A stretch of 64,000 nucleotides of DNA from Helicobacter_D ganmani. Its GTDB lineage: Bacteria; Campylobacterota; Campylobacteria; Campylobacterales; Helicobacteraceae. The stretch lies in the NCBI RefSeq assembly GCF_965138225.1, contig NZ_CBCSAX010000010.1. The stretch is one strand, 5' to 3'. Numbering within the stretch: position 1 is the first letter of the stretch; each line of letters starts with the position of its first letter. Below are positions 17,034 through 26,334 of the stretch, in pieces. Below the pieces are notes generated by a model. That model was not told the DNA's origin. It was given only the letters and a program-made list of their open reading frames with translations, and ran no database searches. Made by a program: the position numbers and the translations under genes.

Positions 17034-18752
17034 TTGGACTTAAAAGCATTATTTGAACAGATTAGAAATCTCTACAAAAAACTTAATAAAAAACAAAAAA
17101 TCGTTATTCTAGCAACTATTGTTGCTGTAGTTGGCTTTATTGCTGCTCTTGTTGTTTGGAATTCTACCAATAAAGCGGGAGTATTATATCCGGGATATGC
17201 GGTATTGTTTGAAGGTGTAAGCCCAGAAGATGGCGCACTGATTGTCCAACAACTCCAGCAAGACAGAATCCCTTACAAAATCCCAAAAGACAATACGATT
17301 CTAATTCCTCAAGAGTTTGTTTATGAACAGAGAATGAAATTAGCAAGCAATGGAATCCCAAAAAGTAGCAAAATTGGATTTGAAATTTTTGATACCAAAG
17401 ATTTTGGAGCAACAGATTTTGACCAACGCATTAAATATTTACGCGCATTGGAGGGAGAATTATCACGCACGATTGAAAGTCTTGCACCAATCCAAAAAGC
17501 AACCGTGCATTTAGCACAGCCAGAAAAGACCGTGTTTGTTAGCGAGCAAACACCGCCTACGGCATCTGTTGTCCTTGTTTTTAAGCCTGCCCAAAGTTTA
17601 ACACCTAAACAGATTTCAGGAATCAAAAACATCGTCTCCTCTGCGATTCCAAATTTAACTATTGAAAATGTTGAAGTCGTAAATGAAAAGGGAGAGCCGC
17701 TAAGCGAATTAGATGAGCTAGGAGGAGCAAGGGAACTTGCTGCAGCGCAACTGCGTTACAAAACCAACTTTGAACAAACTCTAGAAGAAAAAATTGTCAA
17801 TATTCTAGCTCCTATTACGGGTGGAAGAGAAGGCGTAGTAGCAAAGGTTACAGCAGAATTTGACTTCGCTCAAAAAGAAAGCACACAAGAATATTACGAC
17901 CCCAATAATGTTGTGCGCAGCATTCAAGACTTAGAAGAAAAACGCGAAGGATTCCGACCAAAAGAGATTGGGGGGGTGCCGGGAGTAGTGAGCAACATTG
18001 GACCTGTGCAAGGATTGGAAGACGATGACACGAAAGAAAAATATGAGAAAACCCAAAACACCACTAACTTTGAAATCAGTAAGACGATTTCCAACATCAA
18101 AGGAGAATTTGCCACGATTCGCAGACTTTCTGCTGCTGTTGTTGTAGATGGTAAATACTCCAAACAATTAGACGAAGAGGGTGTGGAAAAATTAGAATAC
18201 ACTGCTTTAAACGATGAGGAAATGGAACAGATTTCAGCTCTTGTGCGTCAAGCTATTGGTTATAATCAACAAAGAGGTGATGAAGTTTCCGTCAGCAATT
18301 TTCAATTAAACGGGCAATTATCCGGATTCAAAGCACGTACACCTTTAGAAAGATTCCTAGAAACTGCATCTGCGCTTCTAGCACCTTTTATGCCTCTGCT
18401 AAAATACGCTATCGTGGGCTTGATTCTATTTTTCTTTTACAAAAAAGTCATTGTGCCTTTCAGTGAGCGTATGCTTGAAGCAAGAGCAGATGAGGAAGAA
18501 GAGCTTGAATCTCTTATCAAAATTGATGAAGATGAAGAAGAAAATAGTGACAGACTTAACGAGGTGCGGCGCAGAATTGAAGACCAACTTGGCTTTGGTA
18601 GCGGAAATGAAGATGAGATTAAATACAATGTTTTATTAGAAAAAATCAAGGAAATTGCGATGGAAAAACCAGCCGAACTTGCAAATCTTTTTCAAACCTT
18701 AGTGCATGATGAACTTGGGCTTGATAATATGGGTGGGGGAGGAAAACACTAA
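17034..18752 (+). CDS. fliF: flagellar MS-ring protein FliF
   Basis: FliF forms the membrane-embedded MS ring, the base of the flagellar motor and export gate housing. The 572-residue protein has two membrane helices (about 22-43 and 445-470) bracketing a periplasmic part with the ring-building motifs (Y-A-V-L-F-E-G-V-S-P-E-D, then L-E-G-E-L-S-R-T-I). Its cytoplasmic C-terminus, acidic and ending near G-G-G-G-K-H, binds FliG. Start is TTG at 17034 after AGGATTAAGCA. It overlaps fliG by one base, so FliF and FliG are made together. Confidence 0.97.
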   Translation: MDLKALFEQIRNLYKKLNKKQKIVILATIVAVVGFIAALVVWNSTNKAGVLYPGYAVLFEGVSPEDGALIVQQLQQDRIPYKIPKDNTILIPQEFVYEQRMKLASNGIPKSSKIGFEIFDTKDFGATDFDQRIKYLRALEGELSRTIESLAPIQKATVHLAQPEKTVFVSEQTPPTASVVLVFKPAQSLTPKQISGIKNIVSSAIPNLTIENVEVVNEKGEPLSELDELGGARELAAAQLRYKTNFEQTLEEKIVNILAPITGGREGVVAKVTAEFDFAQKESTQEYYDPNNVVRSIQDLEEKREGFRPKEIGGVPGVVSNIGPVQGLEDDDTKEKYEKTQNTTNFEISKTISNIKGEFATIRRLSAAVVVDGKYSKQLDEEGVEKLEYTALNDEEMEQISALVRQAIGYNQQRGDEVSVSNFQLNGQLSGFKARTPLERFLETASALLAPFMPLLKYAIVGLILFFFYKKVIVPFSERMLEARADEEEELESLIKIDEDEEENSDRLNEVRRRIEDQLGFGSGNEDEIKYNVLLEKIKEIAMEKPAELANLFQTLVHDELGLDNMGGGGKH

Positions 18753-19786
18753 TGCTTTCTATTACATTAAGTCCGCGACAACAAGCACAATACGATGAAT
18801 TTTCAATGGCGGAGAAAATCGCAATTTTACTTGTGCAATTAGGTGATGAAATCACGGGTGAGATTTTTTCAAATTTAGATTTGGATTCCATTACTGAAGT
18901 TTCTAAATATATTGCGCAAAATTCAGGGATAGACAAGGCACTTGGTGGAGCAGTTTTAGAGGAATTTTATGCTATTTTTCAATCCAATCAATACATCTCC
19001 ACAGGCGGTTTTGAATACGCCAAAGAATTGCTTTATCGCACATTGGGACCAGAAGCGGCAAAAAAGGTTTTGGACAAGCTTGCCAAATCTATGCAATCTT
19101 CCCAAAACTTTGCTTACCTTTCGCGTGTGCGCCCACAACAATTATCTGATTTCATTATTCACGAACACCCGCAAACTATTGCCCTTATCCTAGCACATAT
19201 GGACCCAACCAATGCGGCGGAAACATTAAACTTTTTCTCCGATGATTTGCGTGCAGAAATTGCGATTCGTATGGCAAACTTAGGCGATATTTCCCCCAAT
19301 GTCGTTAAGCGCGTTTCTACCGTATTGGAAAACAAACTAGAATCGCTCACAAGCTACAAAGTAGAAGTGGGTGGAATCCGTGCGGTTGCAGAGGTTTTCA
19401 ACCGCTTAGGGCAAAAGGCAGCTAAAGCAACAATTGCTTATATTGAGCAGATTGACGACCAATTAGCTGCTGCAATTAAAGAAATGATGTTTACTTTTGA
19501 AGATATTGAAAAGCTAGACAATAATGCGATTCGTGAGATTCTTAAAATCATTGACAAAAAAGACCTTATTTTGGCTCTTAAGGCTTCTCCAGAAGAGTTA
19601 AAGCAAAAATTTATGTCCAATATGTCCCAAAGGGCAGGAGAGCAATTTTTAGAGGAAATGCAATTTTTGGGCGCAGTAAAAGTCAAAGATGTAGAGGCGG
19701 CTCAACGTAGAATCGTAGAAACAGTCCAATCGCTTTCAGAGCAAGGCATAATCCAAATCGGCGAACAAGAGGATACCATTGAATAA
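18752..19786 (+). CDS. fliG: flagellar motor switch protein FliG
   Basis: FliG is the rotor protein on the cytoplasmic face of the MS ring that contacts MotA. The 344-residue product is typical in length. It has the N-terminal FliF-binding domain (A-E-K-I-A-I-L-L-V-Q-L-G-D), the middle domain with E-H-P-Q-T-I-A-L-I-L (about 132-141), and the C-terminal charged helix (M-F-T-F-E-D-I-E-K-L-D) that meets the stator. It overlaps fliF by one base and fliH by eight. Confidence 0.97.
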   Translation: MLSITLSPRQQAQYDEFSMAEKIAILLVQLGDEITGEIFSNLDLDSITEVSKYIAQNSGIDKALGGAVLEEFYAIFQSNQYISTGGFEYAKELLYRTLGPEAAKKVLDKLAKSMQSSQNFAYLSRVRPQQLSDFIIHEHPQTIALILAHMDPTNAAETLNFFSDDLRAEIAIRMANLGDISPNVVKRVSTVLENKLESLTSYKVEVGGIRAVAEVFNRLGQKAAKATIAYIEQIDDQLAAAIKEMMFTFEDIEKLDNNAIREILKIIDKKDLILALKASPEELKQKFMSNMSQRAGEQFLEEMQFLGAVKVKDVEAAQRRIVETVQSLSEQGIIQIGEQEDTIE

Positions 19787-20612
19787 TATTAACGAACATG
19801 AAAATATCATTACAGAGGCGCACAAAGAGAGGCATGATATTAAAAAATATAATTTTAGAAATATGGAAATTTCTAAAAAATCAGAAAAACAAGCACAATC
19901 CAATGAAGAACCACAAGCAGTTGAGACTCCCCAGCCCACTATGCAAGTTGTAGAAACACCTAAACCAACAGAACCAAGCATTGATGCACCTGCGCTAAAG
20001 CTTTTTGAAACCGAAGTAATTGATAAAATCCTGCAAAAAAGCGACCAGCTAGCACAATCTTTGCAAAAATTACAAGAACAATTTGACAAACAAGAAAAAG
20101 AAATTAACGAAAGGGTAAATGCAGCCAAAACAGAAGCCAAAGAACAAGGTATCAATGAGGGTTATCAACAAGCCAAACAAGAACTAGAAACACAAATTAA
20201 TAGCCAAAAAGAGCTTTATGCTTTAAGCATAAAACGCATTGATAGCAATATTGCAGAATCCAAAAACCATATTCTAAGCCTAGAAAAAGAGCTAAGCTCT
20301 ATTGCACTAGATATTGCCAAAGAAGTGATTGCCGCAGAAATTAGCACCAATAGTGCAAAAATTGCTTCCTCTTTAGCGCGTACCCTTTTGCAAGATTTAT
20401 CACAAAACACACAAGTAACCCTAAAAGTCTTTCCCGGTGATTTAGAAGATATCAAAGAATCCCTTAAGGATTTGAATTATGTTATATTAGAAGCCGACCA
20501 AGCAATTGCTAAAGGAGGTATTGTGATTTTAAGCAGTGAGGGAAATATTGATGGGGATATTTTCACACGTTTTGAAACCTTAAAAAAATCCATTTTGGAG
20601 AATAAACTATAA
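19779..20612 (+). CDS. fliH: flagellar assembly protein FliH
   Basis: FliH regulates the export ATPase FliI and links it to the C-ring. The 277-residue protein has a polar, Pro/Gln-rich N-terminal extension (1-90), a central coiled coil (about 90-160) and a C-terminal ATP-synthase-delta/FliH domain (I-A-L-D-I-A-K-E-V-I through L-K-V-F-P-G-D-L). The TTG start at 19779 lies eight bases inside fliG and is preceded by AAGAGGA; the next in-frame ATG (19863) would remove 28 residues. It shares its last base with the dxs start. Confidence 0.93.
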   Translation: MNNINEHENIITEAHKERHDIKKYNFRNMEISKKSEKQAQSNEEPQAVETPQPTMQVVETPKPTEPSIDAPALKLFETEVIDKILQKSDQLAQSLQKLQEQFDKQEKEINERVNAAKTEAKEQGINEGYQQAKQELETQINSQKELYALSIKRIDSNIAESKNHILSLEKELSSIALDIAKEVIAAEISTNSAKIASSLARTLLQDLSQNTQVTLKVFPGDLEDIKESLKDLNYVILEADQAIAKGGIVILSSEGNIDGDIFTRFETLKKSILENKL

Positions 20613-22474
20613 TGCCTTTAGATTCTAAATACTTAGAGATTTTGCGTCAAGAGGAATTTGACGAAGAAGATTTTGTCTCCCTAAATCATCTTGCTCAAAA
20701 AGTGCGTAACAGAATCTTAGAGGTTGTTTCTAAAAATGGCGGACATTTAAGCTCCACTTTGGGTGCAGTTGAACTCATCATTGGTATGCATTGTGTTTTT
20801 GATAATCCAAGAGACCCTTTCATCTTTGATGTAAGCCATCAAGCCTATACACACAAACTCCTAACAGGACGTTGGGATTCCTTTGAAACTTTGCGCCAAA
20901 AAGGCGGCATTAGTGGTTTTACTAAGCCAAGTGAAAGCAATCAAGATTATTTTATTGCTGGACATAGCTCTACCTCTATCTCTTTAGGAGTAGGAGTTGC
21001 TAAAGCCTTTTGCCTCAAAGGAGCAAGCAATATTCCTGTTGTTTTAATCGGTGATGGCTCAATGAGCGCAGGGCTAGCCTATGAAGCACTTAACGAGCTT
21101 GGTGACCGCAAATATCCTATGGTAATTATTTTGAATGACAACGAAATGAGTATCGCAAAACCCATTGGAGCAATCAGCAAATATCTTTCACAAACAATTG
21201 CAGGAAAATTCACCCAAAACATCAAAAATAAAATCGGAAATGTTATCAATAATATGCCCAATGCCACTTATCTTGCTAAACGATTTGAAGAGTCTATCAA
21301 GTTAATCACCCCCGGAATGCTTTTTGAGGAGCTTGGATTGGACTATATCGGACCTATTAATGGGCATAACCTCAAAGAAATTATTGAAGCCTTGCGTCTT
21401 GCTAAAAGCATTCAAAAACCTATCGTTGTGCATGCTCAAACCCTCAAAGGCAAAGGTTATCCAATTGCGGAAGGACACTTGGAACAATGGCACGGTGTCA
21501 GCCCATTTGATAGACAAAATGGCATAGCATTAGCCAAAAATAGTAGAAAATCCCCAACACAAATCTTTTCTCAAACTTTGCTAGAAATTGCCAAAGAAGA
21601 TTCCAAAGTCGTTGGAATCACTGCAGCAATGCCTAGTGGCACAGGGCTTGATTTGCTCATCAAAACCTTTCCAGAACGTTTTTGGGATGTTGCTATAGCC
21701 GAACAACACGCAACAACACAAGCAAGTTCGCTTGCCAAAGAAGGCTTTAAACCTTTTGTCGTGATTTATTCTACCTTTTTGCAACGTGCATTTGACCAAA
21801 TCATTCACGATGTCGGCATTATGCAAATGCCTGTAAAATTTGCCATTGACCGCGCAGGAATCGTGGGAGAAGACGGAGAAACACATCAAGGTGTTTTTGA
21901 TATTGCTTATTTGAATATGATTCCACATTTTGTGCTTTTTGCTCCTAGAGACCAAGCAACTTTAGAATCTGCCGTGCATTTTGCACATCATTTTTCAAAC
22001 GCACCTTGCGCCTTTAGATACCCAAGAAAATCTTTTAAGCTAGATGAAAATCTTTTTGCACCTACGCCTTTTGCGCTAGGAAAACTAGAGATTCTTAGAA
22101 ATTCTCAAAGTGAAATTTTACTACTTGGTTATGGCAATGGCGTGGGACGAGCTTATGAATGTTTATTGGAATTAGAAAAACAAAATATTCTTTGTAGCCT
22201 TGTAGATTTGCGATTTGTTAAGCCATTGGATAAAGAAACATTGCTCACTCTTAGCAAAAATCATAAAAAATGGTTTATCTTTAGCGATAGTGCAAAAATT
22301 GGTGGTGTGGGACAAATTTTAAGTGCTTTCGCTCAAGAAAACAATTTGCAAATAAAAATTCATTCGTTTGAGTTTGAAGATGATTTTATCGCACACGGCA
22401 AAGCAGAAGAAATAGAAGAGCAGTTGGGATTAGACACATCTCATCTTACACAACAAATCTTGCAACATATATAA
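20612..22474 (+). CDS. dxs: 1-deoxy-D-xylulose-5-phosphate synthase
   Basis: Dxs condenses pyruvate and glyceraldehyde-3-phosphate with thiamine diphosphate, the entry step of the MEP pathway, also feeding thiamine and pyridoxal synthesis. The 620-residue protein has G-G-H-L-S-S-T-L-G near 44-52, the ThDP motif L-I-G-D-G-S-M-S-A-G, and the transketolase signature D-R-A-G-I-V-G-E-D-G-E-T-H-Q-G near 412-426. It follows fliH directly (shared base), the fliF-fliG-fliH-dxs order known from Helicobacter. Confidence 0.97.
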   Translation: MPLDSKYLEILRQEEFDEEDFVSLNHLAQKVRNRILEVVSKNGGHLSSTLGAVELIIGMHCVFDNPRDPFIFDVSHQAYTHKLLTGRWDSFETLRQKGGISGFTKPSESNQDYFIAGHSSTSISLGVGVAKAFCLKGASNIPVVLIGDGSMSAGLAYEALNELGDRKYPMVIILNDNEMSIAKPIGAISKYLSQTIAGKFTQNIKNKIGNVINNMPNATYLAKRFEESIKLITPGMLFEELGLDYIGPINGHNLKEIIEALRLAKSIQKPIVVHAQTLKGKGYPIAEGHLEQWHGVSPFDRQNGIALAKNSRKSPTQIFSQTLLEIAKEDSKVVGITAAMPSGTGLDLLIKTFPERFWDVAIAEQHATTQASSLAKEGFKPFVVIYSTFLQRAFDQIIHDVGIMQMPVKFAIDRAGIVGEDGETHQGVFDIAYLNMIPHFVLFAPRDQATLESAVHFAHHFSNAPCAFRYPRKSFKLDENLFAPTPFALGKLEILRNSQSEILLLGYGNGVGRAYECLLELEKQNILCSLVDLRFVKPLDKETLLTLSKNHKKWFIFSDSAKIGGVGQILSAFAQENNLQIKIHSFEFEDDFIAHGKAEEIEEQLGLDTSHLTQQILQHI

Positions 22475-22483
22475 GGAAGTTTT

Positions 22484-23233
22484 ATGCACAAATTGCTTTT
22501 AGTTTTTCTCTTGGGATTGTTTGTCTATGCGCAAGATTCCATAGAAAAGGAATCCCTGCAACCCACACAAAAAGAGGAATTTTTAAATGACTTTGAAAAC
22601 GAATATAAACAACAAACTCCTGTCAAAGACCCGCTTATACGTTATAATCGCTTGATGCACAATATAAATTGGGGGATTTATGATTATGTGATTAGCCCTA
22701 CATTAGACGCTTATAATTATGCTATGCCACTTGGTTTTAGACTTGGAATTTATAACTTTTTTGACAATCTCGCCTCGCCTTTGCGATTCCTTGCCTCTTT
22801 ACTTGCTGGAGAGCCAAAAGTCGCAATGGACGAACTTGGACGCTTTGCTCTTAATTCTACTGCTGGAATCTTAGGAATCTTTGATATTGCCTCACAAAAT
22901 GGCTTGTATTCCCATCACAATGATTTTGGTATTACTCTTGGCAAATGGGGAATGGGAAGCGAATTTCATCTTGTTTTGCCACTTCTTGGACCTAGCAACT
23001 TTCGCGATACATTAACCCTACCGCTTAATGCCCTAGCCTACCCCACAAACTATATTCAACCTAGCGAACTTGCAATCGGTGCCGGTGTGCTAGAAGTAGC
23101 CAACTACTCCGCAAGACATAAGGCGACTTTAGATTCTCTCTATCAAGACTCCTTAGATAGCTATCTTTTGTTTCGTGATTCTTATGAACAAAGACGTAAC
23201 GAACTTATCTTAGAAAATAAAGGAAATAAATGA
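22484..23233 (+). CDS. mlaA: MlaA/VacJ-family outer-membrane lipid-transport protein
   Basis: MlaA sits in the outer membrane and extracts phospholipids from its outer leaflet for return to the inner membrane. The 249-residue product has a cleavable signal (ending near F-V-Y-A-Q-D), then the family features D-P-L-I-R-Y-N-R near 50-57, F-F-D-N-L-A-S-P-L-R, E-L-G-R-F-A-L-N-S-T-A-G-I-L-G-I-F-D and the G-P-S-N-F-R-D segment. No lipobox Cys is visible, so unlike E. coli MlaA it may not be lipidated. It overlaps mlaC by four bases. Confidence 0.92.
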   Translation: MHKLLLVFLLGLFVYAQDSIEKESLQPTQKEEFLNDFENEYKQQTPVKDPLIRYNRLMHNINWGIYDYVISPTLDAYNYAMPLGFRLGIYNFFDNLASPLRFLASLLAGEPKVAMDELGRFALNSTAGILGIFDIASQNGLYSHHNDFGITLGKWGMGSEFHLVLPLLGPSNFRDTLTLPLNALAYPTNYIQPSELAIGAGVLEVANYSARHKATLDSLYQDSLDSYLLFRDSYEQRRNELILENKGNK

Positions 23234-23880
23234 CAATTTCAAAAACTTTTTATAGAATCTTATTTGCTTTCAGCCTTTTGTTTGGAGTTTTTAATGCTTT
23301 GGCTTTTGGATTGGAATTATCCCAAATACAAAGCACAATGACGCAAAATATACAAAAAACACTAGAAATTTTGCAAAAAAACACCACAAAAAATCCCAAA
23401 GATTCTGCAATCTCCTCTACGCAAGTAGAAAACATTGCAAAAGAAATTTTTATAATGTTTGATTCTATTTTTGATTACAATCTTATGGCGCAACTTTCCC
23501 TCTCCAAAGATTACAAGACACTAACCAAAATTCAACAAGAGGAATACACGCAAGCTTTTGAACAGAATCTCAAAAGGAGTTTCACCGATAAATTAAGACT
23601 TTACAAAGACGAAAAACTAGAAGTGCTTGGCGGAGAACAACCCAAAAACAATCGCTATAACTTAAAAACTTCTATGGTTTTAGATGGCAAACTCAATTAT
23701 GTTATCTTTAAATTTTACGAAAAAGAGGGAGATTGGAAAATTTATGATGTAGATATTTTGGGCATTAGCGTGATTCAAACTTATCGTTCCCAATTTAGCG
23801 ATATTCTAGCACATAGTGATTTCCAAACCTTGCTTGCCAAACTCAAAAGTGAAATTACCTTTGAATCCCCAAAACAATAA
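23230..23880 (+). CDS. mlaC: MlaC-family periplasmic phospholipid carrier
   Basis: MlaC ferries phospholipid across the periplasm between MlaA and the inner-membrane machine. The 216-residue protein has an N-terminal signal (hydrophobic 8-26) and the MlaC/Ttg2D fold cues F-D-Y-N-L-M-A-Q-L-S, Q-Q-E-E-Y-T-Q-A-F-E and W-K-I-Y-D-V-D-I-L-G-I-S-V-I-Q-T-Y-R-S-Q-F near the C-terminus. It is sandwiched between mlaA and an RND-type permease, as in Campylobacter, where the same trio occurs. Confidence 0.92.
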   Translation: MTISKTFYRILFAFSLLFGVFNALAFGLELSQIQSTMTQNIQKTLEILQKNTTKNPKDSAISSTQVENIAKEIFIMFDSIFDYNLMAQLSLSKDYKTLTKIQQEEYTQAFEQNLKRSFTDKLRLYKDEKLEVLGGEQPKNNRYNLKTSMVLDGKLNYVIFKFYEKEGDWKIYDVDILGISVIQTYRSQFSDILAHSDFQTLLAKLKSEITFESPKQ

Positions 23881-26296
23881 TTTGTTTTTGCGATTCTACC
23901 GCGCAATTTTAAATGCTCCAAAACTTACACTCACCTTTTGTGCGATAATTTTTTTTGTTTTTGGCTTTTTCGCACTTAAATTACCCATTGATGCAAGTTC
24001 GGATAGTTTGATACTAGAAAATGACAAAGATTTTAAAACTTACGATTCTATTATCAAAAATTACACTACACAAGATTTTCTTATTTTGGCTTTAAGTCCA
24101 AAAAAAGGAGATGTTTTTCATCACGACTTCTTGACAACCCTGCAAAACCTTACCAACGATTTAAAACAGATTCCACAAATAGATGGAATCTTGAGTATTC
24201 TCAATGCGCCCTTACTTAAAAGTGCACCAAATTTAGAGCTACAAGAATCCCTCAAGGCAAATCTTACCCTACTTTCTGTGCAAACGGATTTTGAATTAGC
24301 AAAACAAGAAATCCTCCATCACCCCTTTTATACGCAAAATCTCATTTCCAAAGACCTTAAAACAGCGGGAATTTTAATCTATCTCAAAAACAATACGCGC
24401 TTAGAACAATTAAGAGAGCTTAAAAATACCGAAACAAACGAATCCCAAAAGCAAGAAATCCAAAAACTCATTGAGCAAGAAAAAGGGAAAGTTCAAACAC
24501 AAAATGACGCAACCATTACGATGCTCAAAAATCTGCAAAACAAATATGAGGGCTTGCAAATTGGTGGAATCACACTGATTGCTAGTGATATGATTGCCTA
24601 TGTGAAATCCGACCTCATCACCTATGGGACAAGCCTTAGCGTGATTTTGGCTTTGATGCTTTGGGTATTTTTTGGGCATTTGCGATTCGTTTTTTTGACG
24701 CTTCTTATTTGTCTTTTTACCCTCGTAGTCAGCAGTGGAATCTTTGCCGCATTTGGGTTTAAAATTACGGTGGTTTCCTCTAATTATGTTTCTTTGTTGC
24801 TCATTATCAATGTTTCTTTGGTTGTGCATTTAATCGTAGCCTATTTAGAGTTTTATTCCAAATTTCCTAAAGCTTCGCAAAAAAATCTCCTCTATGCGAC
24901 GCTTTTAACTAAACAAATGCCAAGTTTTTTTGCAGCTTTTACAACAATGATTGGCTTTCTTAGCCTTATTTATTCCAATATTTTACCCATTATCCATTTG
25001 GGTATTGTGATGAGTCTTGGTGTGAGCGTTGCACTGCTCTTTACCTTTGTGCTATTTGCAAGCGTTTCAGCTCTCTTAGATAAGCCAAAACATACCACAA
25101 AACTTTCTACAAGACAGCAAAGATTCTTAGAATTTTGTGCCAATCTAGCAATCCGCAAGTCAAAAATGATTTATTTCTTTGCGATTCTTTGCGTTGCCTT
25201 CAGTCTTTATGGAATCCAAAACCTAAAAGTTGAAAACAGCTTTGTAAATTACTTTAAAGATTCTAGCCAAATCAAACAAGGCTTACTCAAAATTGATAAA
25301 GATTTGGGTGGCACGGTGCCTTTGGAGATTCTCCTTACCTTTCCAAGCAAAATAACACAATCCTCAATAGACGATGAATTTGAAGCAGAATTTAACTCAC
25401 TAGAATCGCAAGACACTTATTGGTTTGATAGCCAAAAACTAAGATTAGCCAAAATCGTGCATAACTACTTAGAGGACAATCCTTATGCTGGCTCTGTTTT
25501 AAGCTTGCATAGTTTGGTACGCCTAATAGGCAATCTAGGAATTAACGCTGATGATTGGACGATTGCATTTCTCTATAAAAATGCACGGGACACTCTTAAA
25601 GCGCAAATTTTCACGCCTTATGCAAATTTAGAGCAAAATCAATTACGTTTTGTTCTGCGCACTTTTGATTCCAATCCCACCCTAAAGCGCAATGACTTTA
25701 TTATTCAAATCCGCAAAGATTTAGAATCCTTGCTACAAAATGAAAAAGTGCAAGTGCAAGTCAATGGTGTAATGGTTTTGTATAATAACTTACTCCAAAA
25801 CCTTATTTCCTCGCAGGTGGATACTTTGAGCTTTGTGATTGGAATTATCTTCCTAGTTTTTTTGTGGATTTTTAGAAATCTCAAGCTTGCCATTATTGCG
25901 CTTTTAACTAATATTCTTCCTTTGAGCGCAATTTTTGGAATCTTAGGCATTAGTGGGATTCCATTAGACCTTATGGGGGTTACGATTGCCGCAATCTCCC
26001 TTGGGATTGGCGTAGATGATGTAATTCATTACATTCATCGCTTTAAGGCAGAAATCAAGAATCATTCCCTCCAAGACGCGATTTTGGAATCTCACGATTC
26101 TATTGGAAGTGCAATGTATTACACGACTTTCATTATTGTGGTGGGTTTTTGTGCGATGATGAGCAGTAATTTTATCCCTACAATTTATTTTGGATTCCTC
26201 ACCACCCTTGTAATGTTGCTTATGTTACTTAGCGCACTTCTCTTACTTCCTGCCCTACTCAATAGTTTTTGCAAAATAAGCGCATTACGATTCTAA
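23816..26296 (+). CDS. RND/MMPL-family permease of the Mla-like lipid pathway
   Basis: An 826-residue inner-membrane protein of the MMPL/HpnN type: one N-terminal helix, a large periplasmic loop, five helices (around 270-420), then a second half with another helix, loop and five helices. It includes the sterol-sensing-like segment I-S-L-G-I-G-V-D-D-V-I-H-Y-I-H-R-F (about 735-751). Location after mlaA and mlaC suggests it replaces the MlaFEDB ABC transporter as the inner-membrane partner; that is inference. The ATG at 23816 overlaps mlaC by 65 bases without a good ribosome site, and TTG codons at 23861, 23882 or 23888 are alternatives. Confidence 0.88.
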   Translation: MISKPCLPNSKVKLPLNPQNNNLFLRFYRAILNAPKLTLTFCAIIFFVFGFFALKLPIDASSDSLILENDKDFKTYDSIIKNYTTQDFLILALSPKKGDVFHHDFLTTLQNLTNDLKQIPQIDGILSILNAPLLKSAPNLELQESLKANLTLLSVQTDFELAKQEILHHPFYTQNLISKDLKTAGILIYLKNNTRLEQLRELKNTETNESQKQEIQKLIEQEKGKVQTQNDATITMLKNLQNKYEGLQIGGITLIASDMIAYVKSDLITYGTSLSVILALMLWVFFGHLRFVFLTLLICLFTLVVSSGIFAAFGFKITVVSSNYVSLLLIINVSLVVHLIVAYLEFYSKFPKASQKNLLYATLLTKQMPSFFAAFTTMIGFLSLIYSNILPIIHLGIVMSLGVSVALLFTFVLFASVSALLDKPKHTTKLSTRQQRFLEFCANLAIRKSKMIYFFAILCVAFSLYGIQNLKVENSFVNYFKDSSQIKQGLLKIDKDLGGTVPLEILLTFPSKITQSSIDDEFEAEFNSLESQDTYWFDSQKLRLAKIVHNYLEDNPYAGSVLSLHSLVRLIGNLGINADDWTIAFLYKNARDTLKAQIFTPYANLEQNQLRFVLRTFDSNPTLKRNDFIIQIRKDLESLLQNEKVQVQVNGVMVLYNNLLQNLISSQVDTLSFVIGIIFLVFLWIFRNLKLAIIALLTNILPLSAIFGILGISGIPLDLMGVTIAAISLGIGVDDVIHYIHRFKAEIKNHSLQDAILESHDSIGSAMYYTTFIIVVGFCAMMSSNFIPTIYFGFLTTLVMLLMLLSALLLLPALLNSFCKISALRF

Positions 26297-26334
26297 TAAA
26301 TTCTAATTTCAATTTTCTCACAAAGGGTTAAAAA

